Shown here in pieces: positions 1 to 7,199 of a DNA stretch of 64,000 nt. The DNA is taken from the NCBI RefSeq assembly GCF_019207085.1, contig NZ_JAATOM010000028.1, forward strand, positions 1 through 64,000. The letters are read 5' to 3'. Each line of letters opens with the position of its first letter. The first letter of the stretch is position 1. Made by a program: the position numbers and the translations under genes. The stretch comes from Variovorax sp. dw_308. GTDB taxonomy: Bacteria; Pseudomonadota; Gammaproteobacteria; Burkholderiales; Burkholderiaceae_C. The notes below the pieces were generated by a model. The model worked only from the letters and a program-made list of their open reading frames with translations, was not told the DNA's origin and searched no databases.

Positions 1-1025
1 AGGTTGGCGAAGGGATCGTCGTCGGTGTCAGCCTGGAGCTTGCGGCCCGATGGGCTCGTGGCGGGTTCATCTATCAAGTCGCCGAACAAGGGTGTGGGCA
101 CGGTGGGATTTGCGCCCAGATCGTCCATCAGGGAGCCGCCGCCGCTGGCCCCGCCGGGAGGCACGACACCCTTGGGCGGCGCGTAGCCGAACTGGCCGAT
201 GGGCACATGGTCGCTGCGCGGCGCGGCGACTGGCTTGGGCATGGCTTGCAAGGCGGCGAGCGGGTCGGCATTCGAAGACGTGCCTGGCTGCAGCAACGGC
301 GCGCCGAGCGGGCTCTCGCCGAACGGGTCGCTGCCGGGGCCGTTGCCGCCAAGGCCGCCGAACAGGTCATCGATGTTGCTGGCGGGGCCGGGCATAAGGC
401 CCAGGCCGGAGAGGTCCTGGTTCGCGCTGCCGGCGGGGGGTGGCGGAGCGCCTGAACCGAGCAGGTCGGCAAAGGGATCGTCGATCGATGAGGATGCGGC
501 GGCCTTGCCGGCAGGGTGCGCCATCGGGTCCGGGAACTGGAACGGGTCGGCCGGTGCGCGTGGGGACGCACCCGCGGCCCTGGGAGCGGGCGCGGCAACC
601 GGCGGCGGCGTGGGGGAGCCGAGGCCGGCGAGCAGGTCCGCGAAAGGGTCGTCGTCGGAGAACTGTGGGCTGCCGGCGGCTGCGGGGACGGGCGTGGGCG
701 CTGCCGCACCACTCCCCACGCCTTGCACCGAGAGTTCGAAGCCGCCCACGACCAGCCGGTCGCCTGCCGCCAGCGCCGCCTCGCGCCCGGCGCCGAGCGG
801 TTGCCCGTTGTGCTGCAGCGGGTTGCTGCCGCGGTCCAGGATGAAGAACTGGCCGCCGCGGCACTCCACCTGCGCATGCACGCGCGACACCGTGCGGTCG
901 GGGTCGTCGAGCACCAGCGTGTTGGTGGGCGCGCGCCCGATGGTGCCGCCGGCAGGCCCGAACTGCGCCGACATGGGCTGCCCCGCCGGCGCACCGCGAT
1001 GACTGACGACCACCACATTGATCAC
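1..1025 (-). CDS. tagH: T6SS-associated FHA domain protein TagH (C-terminus outside window)
   Basis: The first 341 codons are present and the gene runs off the left edge. The start is GTG at 1025, directly after an in-frame TGA, with a GGAGG ribosome-binding site about 8 bases upstream. Residues about 1-100 form an FHA domain: GTIGRAPTNTLVLDD, then SRVHAQV, then a glycine-rich turn and 'HNGQ'. FHA domains bind phosphothreonine; in T6SS loci TagH-type proteins act with the PpkA kinase in post-translational control, and such a kinase lies at 26527-28452. After the FHA domain comes a low-complexity Pro/Ala/Gly linker with four copies of a DDPFADLL-like motif. The family usually has a conserved C-terminal domain, which would lie beyond this window. 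Confidence 0.85.
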   Translation of the reverse strand, partial: MINVVVVSHRGAPAGQPMSAQFGPAGGTIGRAPTNTLVLDDPDRTVSRVHAQVECRGGQFFILDRGSNPLQHNGQPLGAGREAALAAGDRLVVGGFELSVQGVGSGAAAPTPVPAAAGSPQFSDDDPFADLLAGLGSPTPPPVAAPAPRAAGASPRAPADPFQFPDPMAHPAGKAAASSSIDDPFADLLGSGAPPPPAGSANQDLSGLGLMPGPASNIDDLFGGLGGNGPGSDPFGESPLGAPLLQPGTSSNADPLAALQAMPKPVAAPRSDHVPIGQFGYAPPKGVVPPGGASGGGSLMDDLGANPTVPTPLFGDLIDEPATSPSGRKLQADTDDDPFAN

Positions 1026-1041
1026 GGCTCAATCCTCCAGT

Positions 1042-1218
1042 TCATGCACCCGCCGCCCCGTTCATCCAGAGCCAACTCGACACCATACCGAAAATGACCG
1101 CGACAACGAGCCAAGTGCGGCTCCCCGGAGTTAGTTTGAAGCCCTCGCGCGCCAAGCGCGAGAGGGCTGCGAGCATGAACACGCCAGCTAGAACCGTGAG
1201 GATGTGTTTGGCTACCAT
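1042..1218 (-). CDS. Small two-helix membrane protein, 58 aa
   Basis: A 58-codon frame starts at ATG 1218, nine bases after the TIGR02270-family gene. Its TGA lies inside the leader of tagH, whose ribosome-binding site follows at once, so translation is probably coupled. The protein has two hydrophobic segments, ILTVLAGVFMLAALSRLA (about 6-23) and WLVVAVIFGMVSSWLW (about 36-51), joined by a short basic loop. No ribosome-binding site is obvious for the gene itself. I do not recognise a named family. Its position between two T6SS-linked genes suggests a small accessory inner-membrane protein, but this is inference only. Confidence 0.6.
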   Translation of the reverse strand: MVAKHILTVLAGVFMLAALSRLAREGFKLTPGSRTWLVVAVIFGMVSSWLWMNGAAGA

Positions 1219-1227
1219 GGGGGTGGC

Positions 1228-2490
1228 TCAGGCACTCATGGCGTTCAGCCAGCGCTCCTGGCGCCACGCAGGAGCTGCGGTATTGAAGAGCGGGGTGCCG
1301 GGGTTCAACAGGCAGAGGTAAACGGCGGCCGAGTTGCGCTGGCGTTGGAAGCCTGTTTTCAGTACATCCACGCAATGGGCAAACGACGGTGGCTCGCCCA
1401 TAAAGTACCGCTTGCTGGGCGTGAAGCGATGGCCGTTGGCTTGCCACCAAGCGTCAATTATTACTGGGTCGGGCCAAGGCAGGCCGTCGTCTTCGTCCAT
1501 TGCGACGTCTTCGTCATTGGGGTCATAGGTGGGCACAAGGTCGGCGTCCTCGGGGAGGTTACGATCGAGATTCAAATCCGCCAGATCGAGACCGGTAATA
1601 AAGCTGAACGACTCACCAGCAAGACGCGCGAATTGCAAGTCTTGCATCTGGCGGATGAGCCATGGCACATAGCGCGGGTCGCCGGCAAATCCGATGCCCT
1701 TTATGACCAACCGCATGTTCGATGGGTACTTCAGAAGCGACTTGAGCACTTCGTGAGTCGCTAGCGGGGTATGCACCTTTAGCGTCAGGCCCAAGGCCTC
1801 CTCCTGCCAAGGACCGGGCGCTGCCGCAATGGAGTCGAGCGCTTCGATGGATTGGTGACGATCACCGAGCAACACACACGCCCGGACTGCTGCCCCCACA
1901 CAGGAGAAGTCCCCGTCGGCGAGCGCATTGAGACACTTGGGCAAGTGAACGACCTGACCGCGATCGGCAACAACGCGTAACGCACGGGCTCGCAGCGCCG
2001 GTTCAGCGTCTTCCAGCGCGATTTCTATAGCAGCACCGGGATCGACCTGGTGCATCGCACAAGCTGCGAGGCCTATCACGCGTCGTAATCTATTCGGTGA
2101 TTGAAGTAGCACCGTCGTGATACCACGCAGGCTGCCCGCAGATACCCAGCCGAAGGCCGAGATCACACCCGCGCGACAGGCTGGCAAGGCCTCGGAAAGC
2201 GCGAGCAGCTTGTCAAGTTCGACGGCATCACGGCTCTCTATCGCCCGAACTACCGCTGTGAACGCTTCTCCCCGACCAGGTCGATCAAGCGCGGCCGCGG
2301 CAAGCTCGGCGCCGTACGTAGCAGCTACTCCGAGGCCGTCAAGATGCGCGTCGAGTCGCTCGTCCAGCATGCGGAGATGCCGCAGCTTGACGTGCGCCGC
2401 TTGCACAACGCGCGAACGGATATTCCGAAGTACGGTCGCTTCTTCAACGTGTTGTTCGACGACTGCAGCGACGGGCATGAAATCCATCAT
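1228..2490 (-). CDS. TIGR02270-family protein, T6SS cargo operon
   Basis: A soluble protein of about 420 residues with the hallmarks of the TIGR02270 family, which is found mostly beside T6SS genes and has no established activity. The middle of the protein is alpha-helical with HEAT-like repeats (LRRVIGLAACA, ALRARALRVVADRG). The C-terminus carries the conserved 'GLPWPDP', 'W....G.RF....RY..G' and 'QRQRNSAA' blocks. The start is ambiguous: ATG at 2490 is given, but TTG at 2505 would overlap the stop of the preceding gene by four bases. It lies directly after the candidate immunity gene. GC content is lower than in the tss core. The role could be effector processing or immunity. Confidence 0.75.
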   Translation of the reverse strand: MMDFMPVAAVVEQHVEEATVLRNIRSRVVQAAHVKLRHLRMLDERLDAHLDGLGVAATYGAELAAAALDRPGRGEAFTAVVRAIESRDAVELDKLLALSEALPACRAGVISAFGWVSAGSLRGITTVLLQSPNRLRRVIGLAACAMHQVDPGAAIEIALEDAEPALRARALRVVADRGQVVHLPKCLNALADGDFSCVGAAVRACVLLGDRHQSIEALDSIAAAPGPWQEEALGLTLKVHTPLATHEVLKSLLKYPSNMRLVIKGIGFAGDPRYVPWLIRQMQDLQFARLAGESFSFITGLDLADLNLDRNLPEDADLVPTYDPNDEDVAMDEDDGLPWPDPVIIDAWWQANGHRFTPSKRYFMGEPPSFAHCVDVLKTGFQRQRNSAAVYLCLLNPGTPLFNTAAPAWRQERWLNAMSA

Positions 2491-2501
2491 TTGTAGTTGA
2501 T

Positions 2502-3383
2502 TCAAGCGGAAATAGGGTGACCGAAGAAATAGCGAACCCCGACCTCTTCGTCGTGAGCGTCTCGTTCCAGAAATTTCTCAAGCGTTGCGGCAGCGCTGAG
2601 CGGTTGGAGAACACCCTTACGGAAACAAGCAGCACCATCAAACCCCGAGGCGGCTTCGAGCTTATGCCGCATCCAAATGAATAGTCCATGGAATGGACCC
2701 GCGTTGGGGTCACGTAGCAATGACTGCATCTCTTGAGCCAGACCCGTCGCGTGAAAGGCGTGCCCCTGCCATATAACCTTGCCATCACCGTGCTGAGCTT
2801 TGACCTCATCCAGACGTGCCACAACCAGCGCTTCGAACTCTGTTCTCGACGCATTCCTGTCGGGGTTAGTCGAGGCACCGCCTGTGCGGTACGAGCCCGC
2901 GTTGGCGGTGATTGCACCACCGGGCGACTCAAGCAGCGTCGAGATGGCATCGCCGACCATGTCGTGATGATCGCGGCTCATGACACGTGTCCACGCATCA
3001 AGCATTGACGGAACCAGCGATATCCGCCCCGCCATCGACGCCGCCTGCGCGGCATAGACCCGGAATTCGTCAGGGCCATTCGCCATCAGTTCCTGCAGCA
3101 ATGCCAAGTCGCTATCTCGACCCGCATCACCGATCAATTGAATCGCGGCCGGCGGAACACCGGACTCATCGGCGGGGTGCAGACAATCCATCAAGCGTGG
3201 AATGTGGCGATGGTCGCCGCGCTTTGCGTGCTCAAGTATTGCGGCTACCCTGAGCCACGGATCCCGAGAAGACAAGGTCTCCGGTGCGAGTAGATTGGAC
3301 GGGGGAGGCTCGGCAAAGGCATACCCTTGAACGGACCACGCGAAAGTTCCCCTGAGAAAATTTGGCTGAGGATTCGCGGTCAT
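2502..3383 (-). CDS. Uncharacterised helical protein, candidate immunity partner of the DUF4150 protein
   Basis: This 293-298 aa protein has no family I recognise. It lacks a signal peptide and membrane segments. Its N-terminal half reads as HEAT-like helices (DPWLRVAAILEHAKRGD, IPRLMDCLHPADESG, AAIQLIGDAG, ALLQELMANG), resembling adaptor or immunity proteins built from helical repeats. ATG at 3383 is given as the start. A TTG at 3398 overlaps the stop of the DUF4150 gene as TTGA and is an alternative. An immunity gene usually follows its toxin gene at once, so this is the best immunity candidate for 3395-4384. The TIGR02270 gene follows with almost no gap. Base composition is clearly less GC-rich than the tss core. 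Confidence 0.6.
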   Translation of the reverse strand: MTANPQPNFLRGTFAWSVQGYAFAEPPPSNLLAPETLSSRDPWLRVAAILEHAKRGDHRHIPRLMDCLHPADESGVPPAAIQLIGDAGRDSDLALLQELMANGPDEFRVYAAQAASMAGRISLVPSMLDAWTRVMSRDHHDMVGDAISTLLESPGGAITANAGSYRTGGASTNPDRNASRTEFEALVVARLDEVKAQHGDGKVIWQGHAFHATGLAQEMQSLLRDPNAGPFHGLFIWMRHKLEAASGFDGAACFRKGVLQPLSAAATLEKFLERDAHDEEVGVRYFFGHPISA

Positions 3384-3394
3384 CTTTGTTGCAT

Positions 3395-4384
3395 TCAAAG
3401 CTTGTCTCGAGCGATTGTCACCATCTCGTTCTGTAGCGTCCCCAGTTTTCCGTCAAGGTCAGCGCAAGGTTGATTTCTAACGCCGTGGGTGTTGCCCTCC
3501 CCGACGGGGCAGCCACCGCCAGAACGCGGGACCTTGTGGGCGACCATAATCGCGCCCTTCCAGTCATCCGGCTTAAAGGGATTGTTCTTATCGCTGGCCG
3601 CCGCAAAAAGTTTGTCGGCATCCTGTTTCTCCTTGGCGGTCACGCGGTAGTACAGGTCACAAGGGCCTTGAGGCGGGTTATTCGGGACCTGTTCCGGACA
3701 CTGCTTTCGCATTTTCGCCAGTTGTGTCTGAGCCTCTGCTGCCATGTCCAGCTGCTTGGGCGTCAGCGGTTGGTGATCATAAATCGGGACGTTTCCACGC
3801 CCCGATCTTTTGCGCAGGCCCGTTTGCGGGGGCTTGTGAAACTCTTCTTCAGAGATAGATTCCCCTCGTGCCTGCGCTGCCGAATGGGGCGGGTGTTTTT
3901 TGCAACACTGACATAACTCCTCATCTGACTTTTCTTCGGCCGATGCAGAGTCACCGATATTGGTCGCCACTACTTCATCATTGGCGGTTGGGCTCGCATG
4001 ATTGGACGTAGTCATGTCCGTGTGCCTATCGACGTTCTGCCCTTCGAATTTCACATCCATTGACCACGCTACAAAATAGGTCTTGCCCGTGATTCCATGG
4101 GTCACAACACCGGCGCCCTGCCCGTTCGTTGCGGCTTCGTCGCCGAGCGGCGATGTCTTGTAGAACGACGAGTCTTTGAGCATCACCTCCCCACCCTTGA
4201 TCTGTACAGTCTTGCTTCCTTCCTTCATGTCCTTAGAAAATGACGTGTTGGGATATGGCACTGGAAGAGGACCGGCCGGAGGGGGGGGCGGGGTCAGACA
4301 AACATCCGGGAAAGCCGCGATCACTTTGCCGTCACCCGATTTGCAGGCTATCTCGTCCCCGTTGGCATAAACCTTACAGCTCAT
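3395..4384 (-). CDS. DUF4150 (PAAR-like) protein with C-terminal putative toxin domain
   Basis: The 329-aa protein starts with a DUF4150/PAAR-like domain (about 1-130: MSCKVYANGDEIACKSGDGK, PFPDVCLTPPPPP-type motif, 'PYPNTSFSKD', 'DEAATNGQGAGVVTHGI'). This domain is thought to cap the VgrG spike. A linker with a Cys/His cluster (CQCCKKHPPH, about 158-167) follows. From about residue 195 comes an extension I cannot assign; it holds C-x7-PPQGPC, 'AHKVPRSGGGCPVG' and 'RNQPC'. Evolved PAAR proteins with such tails are commonly T6SS effectors. The start at ATG 4384 has a purine-rich leader. DUF2169 and DUF6484 genes upstream supply the usual loading partners. The toxin activity is inferred, not shown. 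Confidence 0.75.
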   Translation of the reverse strand: MSCKVYANGDEIACKSGDGKVIAAFPDVCLTPPPPPAGPLPVPYPNTSFSKDMKEGSKTVQIKGGEVMLKDSSFYKTSPLGDEAATNGQGAGVVTHGITGKTYFVAWSMDVKFEGQNVDRHTDMTTSNHASPTANDEVVATNIGDSASAEEKSDEELCQCCKKHPPHSAAQARGESISEEEFHKPPQTGLRKRSGRGNVPIYDHQPLTPKQLDMAAEAQTQLAKMRKQCPEQVPNNPPQGPCDLYYRVTAKEKQDADKLFAAASDKNNPFKPDDWKGAIMVAHKVPRSGGGCPVGEGNTHGVRNQPCADLDGKLGTLQNEMVTIARDKL

Positions 4385-4412
4385 CTCCGTAAATTCCTTT
4401 CCTCGAATTGCA

Positions 4413-5435
4413 TCAGGCTCGAATATCGTGAACGATGGTTGCGGCCCGTCCTCCCATTACTGAACTCGTTAAGCAGAGAGCTCGTTCGCCGTCCAGGTAA
4501 CCCTTGCGGAACGCTTGGTCAGCGAGCACCAGTTGCGCGATTCCCGCAGCGGCACCCGTATCGCCAATCGCCTCTGCCCAATGCCAAACAGGCTGTGCTT
4601 TCTTTCGGACTGTGCGCATGAGCCGACCTTCCATGAGTGGAAGTTCCTTGAATCCGTAAAGCTCCCCAGTGACATCCGACAACCGGAGATCGATTTCGTG
4701 CAGCCCTACCCTTGCTTCGGCGAGGGCGGCACGAACCGCAGCAGTGAGTCCTTTCCCGAGCAGTGGCCCGTCAGAAAGGACAGGCGCATCTTCTTGCCCG
4801 AAACCAAGTCCCGTCACCTTCATCACTGTGTCTGGAGCCGGCGCAGCGCCGATCAATAACGCAGCCGCAGCCTCTCCCGGAACAACACCATCCCTATTGC
4901 CCGGAGTCTTTAACCGATACGTCTGATCTAGCCAGAGAAGCGTGGTTGCGTTGATCAATGAGTCCACCCCGCACACCACGCAGGCGGGAGCTTGACCTCG
5001 CTCGATTAGATGGCGGGCTTGGAGCAGTGCTTGCATTCCTCCAACATGTCCTGCAACGAACACGCGGGAGTTTTCCGAATGAAATCGAATCCCCAAAACG
5101 GTCTCTATCTTGTCGACAATCCGAGAAGCCAAGTCCGAGCCGCCTCCGGGCGTTTGCGGCTCCGCGAGACAAACGAGCAAAGGCACGAGTGACCAATTCA
5201 AGTTGGTCTGCCCGCGAAGTAGATCAGCCATCCCTTTCGCGAGCATCCGTACCAACCGCTCTGCGCGTGGAAGCGACAGGGCCAAGCCCGGCACGCTGGC
5301 GCCGACGACCGGCTCGCCAGCGTCGTCGGAAAAGGGCAGATTCGCAAAGGCCGAAATCCCTGCGCGCTTGGCGGCACACGCACTTACGGCATTGAGCCCC
5401 ACGGGACAAACCATCGCGGTTGCTGTAATGAACAT
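4413..5435 (-). CDS. Ketosynthase/thiolase-fold protein lacking catalytic residues, T6SS cargo operon
   Basis: The 340-aa product has the overall thiolase fold of beta-ketoacyl synthases: an N-terminal ITATAMVCPVG strand, then 'ALLQARHLIERGQAPACVV' and 'GVDSL', then 'RDGVVPGEAAAALLIG' matching the KS 'RDGFVxGEGAGVLVLE' block. The position of the nucleophile Cys (usually CSSG) is AGHVGG (about 128-133). The usual 'GHTLGAAG' histidine block reads IGDTGAAAG. It is therefore probably not a condensing enzyme. Proteins of this kind recur beside DUF2169 and DUF4150 in T6SS loci and may be scaffolds. ATG at 5435 is preferred over GTG 5447, because an AGGGGGAAC ribosome-binding site lies just upstream and overlaps the GTG. 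Confidence 0.7.
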   Translation of the reverse strand: MFITATAMVCPVGLNAVSACAAKRAGISAFANLPFSDDAGEPVVGASVPGLALSLPRAERLVRMLAKGMADLLRGQTNLNWSLVPLLVCLAEPQTPGGGSDLASRIVDKIETVLGIRFHSENSRVFVAGHVGGMQALLQARHLIERGQAPACVVCGVDSLINATTLLWLDQTYRLKTPGNRDGVVPGEAAAALLIGAAPAPDTVMKVTGLGFGQEDAPVLSDGPLLGKGLTAAVRAALAEARVGLHEIDLRLSDVTGELYGFKELPLMEGRLMRTVRKKAQPVWHWAEAIGDTGAAAGIAQLVLADQAFRKGYLDGERALCLTSSVMGGRAATIVHDIRA

Positions 5436-5446
5436 GTTCCCCCTCA

Positions 5447-6613
5447 CTAGTCAACTTCATCGTGAGCTTCATGCATCCGCCGCTGCGCTTGAGACCACGC
5501 CACCAGTTCAGTCAGAGAATTGAAACGACGCTTGCCATGCATCCGCTCGGCTCTCGTCCGTTCGTGCTCCAACTGATACGCAGTCTTCCCAACGATCACT
5601 TCTCTGACCTCCCGAATATTGCGGCGTAGCGGCATCGAAACGCGCCACGCCAGTGCGAAGCGCGCCTTGTCTGGCTCAATACAAATCGTGTCGACCACTC
5701 CGGATACTTCTGCCACGCTACCAGTGCGAGAAACGAACAGAAACGGAAGGCCCAAGGTGGGCGGTAGCCTGAAACTGGTCCTGCCTGACGCGGTCAAGTG
5801 CATTAGCACCACGTCTTCCCCGCCGCTTGGAAAGTCGATCTGCTGATCCTCCGGCGCACACTGGAAATATTGCGTGTCGAAATCCTGTGGGAGAAAAGGG
5901 AACTGCTCGTCCAACCACTTGTCATCAAACGTTCCCGCCCATTTCAGTCGAGGTTGCCAACTGCGCCCCAGCGGACCGAACGCCATCGGCCTGTAATCGC
6001 CATCAGGCCTTGTGACCGGTTTGTCGAACTCTTCGGTGTTTGGCAGCGAGCGACCGTCTACCTCGCTAGCTGAAGCACCGGGGTGATAGCCTTTCCCTGC
6101 AGGATTCTGCAGATACCATTGATGCTTCGACTGATTAGCATTTGTCGTGTCGACACCGCCAAAGGCATTGTCATAGCCAATAGGCAAGACGGTAAACGGG
6201 CGAGGCTCCCCTGGCTCACAGGACAAAGGCCCACGCTCGAAAATCCTGTGCCCGACTACATTGAAAGTCTTAGTGATAGACCCAACCCGCACTCCAACCG
6301 GCACGCGGGTGGCCGGCACTCCGCCGGGGGCATAGCAGCTGCCATTGATCAGTACATCGCAACGCCGCTTGACCGGTGCAAAATCGTTCTCGTAGCGGGG
6401 TGCCGAAAGTCCTGGCTCGCCGGTAAATATATCAGTCATCACAAGGGGCTCCTGCTCTTCCGTCAGTCGCGGCGCTTGATCAGCAGACGTTGGAAATGCA
6501 TAGGTGCCCTTTGCCACAACGACGAGCGACTCCCGACCCATCTTGTCGGTGGATGTCGTATAGCCGACAGCCAGTTTTGTCGAATTGACAATATTCACGA
6601 ATGTGTGGCCCAT
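5447..6613 (-). CDS. DUF2169 domain protein, T6SS effector adaptor
   Basis: A 388-aa cytoplasmic protein that fits DUF2169 along its length: 'KGTYAFP', 'DIFTGEPGLSAPRYENDFAPVKRRCDVLI', 'VGHRIFERG', 'PIGYDNAFGGVD' and 'NPAGKGYHP' are characteristic blocks. DUF2169 proteins act as adaptors that load PAAR/DUF4150 effectors onto VgrG; the Agrobacterium Tde2 partner is the known precedent. The ATG overlaps the TAA of the DUF6484 gene by one base, and the stop sits next to the ketosynthase-like start, so the genes are co-translated. The most likely client is the DUF4150 protein at 3395-4384. Confidence 0.85.
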   Translation of the reverse strand: MGHTFVNIVNSTKLAVGYTTSTDKMGRESLVVVAKGTYAFPTSADQAPRLTEEQEPLVMTDIFTGEPGLSAPRYENDFAPVKRRCDVLINGSCYAPGGVPATRVPVGVRVGSITKTFNVVGHRIFERGPLSCEPGEPRPFTVLPIGYDNAFGGVDTTNANQSKHQWYLQNPAGKGYHPGASASEVDGRSLPNTEEFDKPVTRPDGDYRPMAFGPLGRSWQPRLKWAGTFDDKWLDEQFPFLPQDFDTQYFQCAPEDQQIDFPSGGEDVVLMHLTASGRTSFRLPPTLGLPFLFVSRTGSVAEVSGVVDTICIEPDKARFALAWRVSMPLRRNIREVREVIVGKTAYQLEHERTRAERMHGKRRFNSLTELVAWSQAQRRMHEAHDEVD

Positions 6614-7164
6614 TAGTTGACTTGAACCGAAGCTCCTTTGACGCGGTTAACTCCGGAAGAACGACTTAACACATAGCTTCCCTGAATCAGCACCTTTCCC
6701 GCTTTCGTCAAGGTGATGCTGGCCTTGCCGCAGCGCATCACAAGTTGCTCTTTTGCGCTGACGATCATGCGCTCGCCATTCACGTCGACCTCGACCTGCG
6801 CGGGTGCTTCGGCGAGCGGCCAGCCTTCTGATTGGCGCAGCACGCCCATGACGATGGGCCGGCTCGCATCGCCGCCTTCGAACATCAGCACCACGGGCTG
6901 CCCGATGTGCGCGCCATGCAGGTCCACCACCGTCCGAGCGCGCACGGCAGCGGTGCCAGGCTGGCCCGCGAAGAGGACCATCGGCGTGCGGCCCTCGTCG
7001 GCAATGGCGATCAGTTCGCCGGTCACGACCGCCGGCAGGCTCTCGCTGCCGCGTTGCAACGCCGAGCGCCCGGCCAGCAGTTGCTGCAGTTCCGGCTCCG
7101 GCGGCGCCAGCAGCGCCTCGGTGTCCGCAGCCAGCATCGCGTCGATCGACTGTCGTTTGCTCAT
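6613..7164 (-). CDS. DUF6484 domain protein
   Basis: A 183-aa protein that resembles the DUF6484 family, commonly encoded directly after vgrG. The core (about 47-115) is a small beta-barrel-like stretch with 'GELIAIADEGRTPMVLF', 'HIGQPVVLMFEGGDASRPIVMGVLR', which mimics the OB-fold of VgrG gp5. The C-terminus (about 125-175) has beta-strand repeats ('VDVNGERMIVSAKEQLVMRCGKASI', 'GKVLIQGSYVLSRSSGV') like the VgrG tail and could form or cap a short beta-helix. It lies 35 bases after vgrG and is translationally linked to the DUF2169 gene. An assembly role between VgrG and the DUF4150 protein is inferred. Confidence 0.75.
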   Translation of the reverse strand: MSKRQSIDAMLAADTEALLAPPEPELQQLLAGRSALQRGSESLPAVVTGELIAIADEGRTPMVLFAGQPGTAAVRARTVVDLHGAHIGQPVVLMFEGGDASRPIVMGVLRQSEGWPLAEAPAQVEVDVNGERMIVSAKEQLVMRCGKASITLTKAGKVLIQGSYVLSRSSGVNRVKGASVQVN

Positions 7165-7199
7165 GGTGTTCCTCGTCGTGTTCCTGATCGCATGGCAGT

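Noticed and set aside
128..1018. Open frame of 296 codons on the minus strand over tagH
   Set aside because: The FHA motifs are in a different minus-strand frame that starts with a good ribosome-binding site and continues past the window edge.
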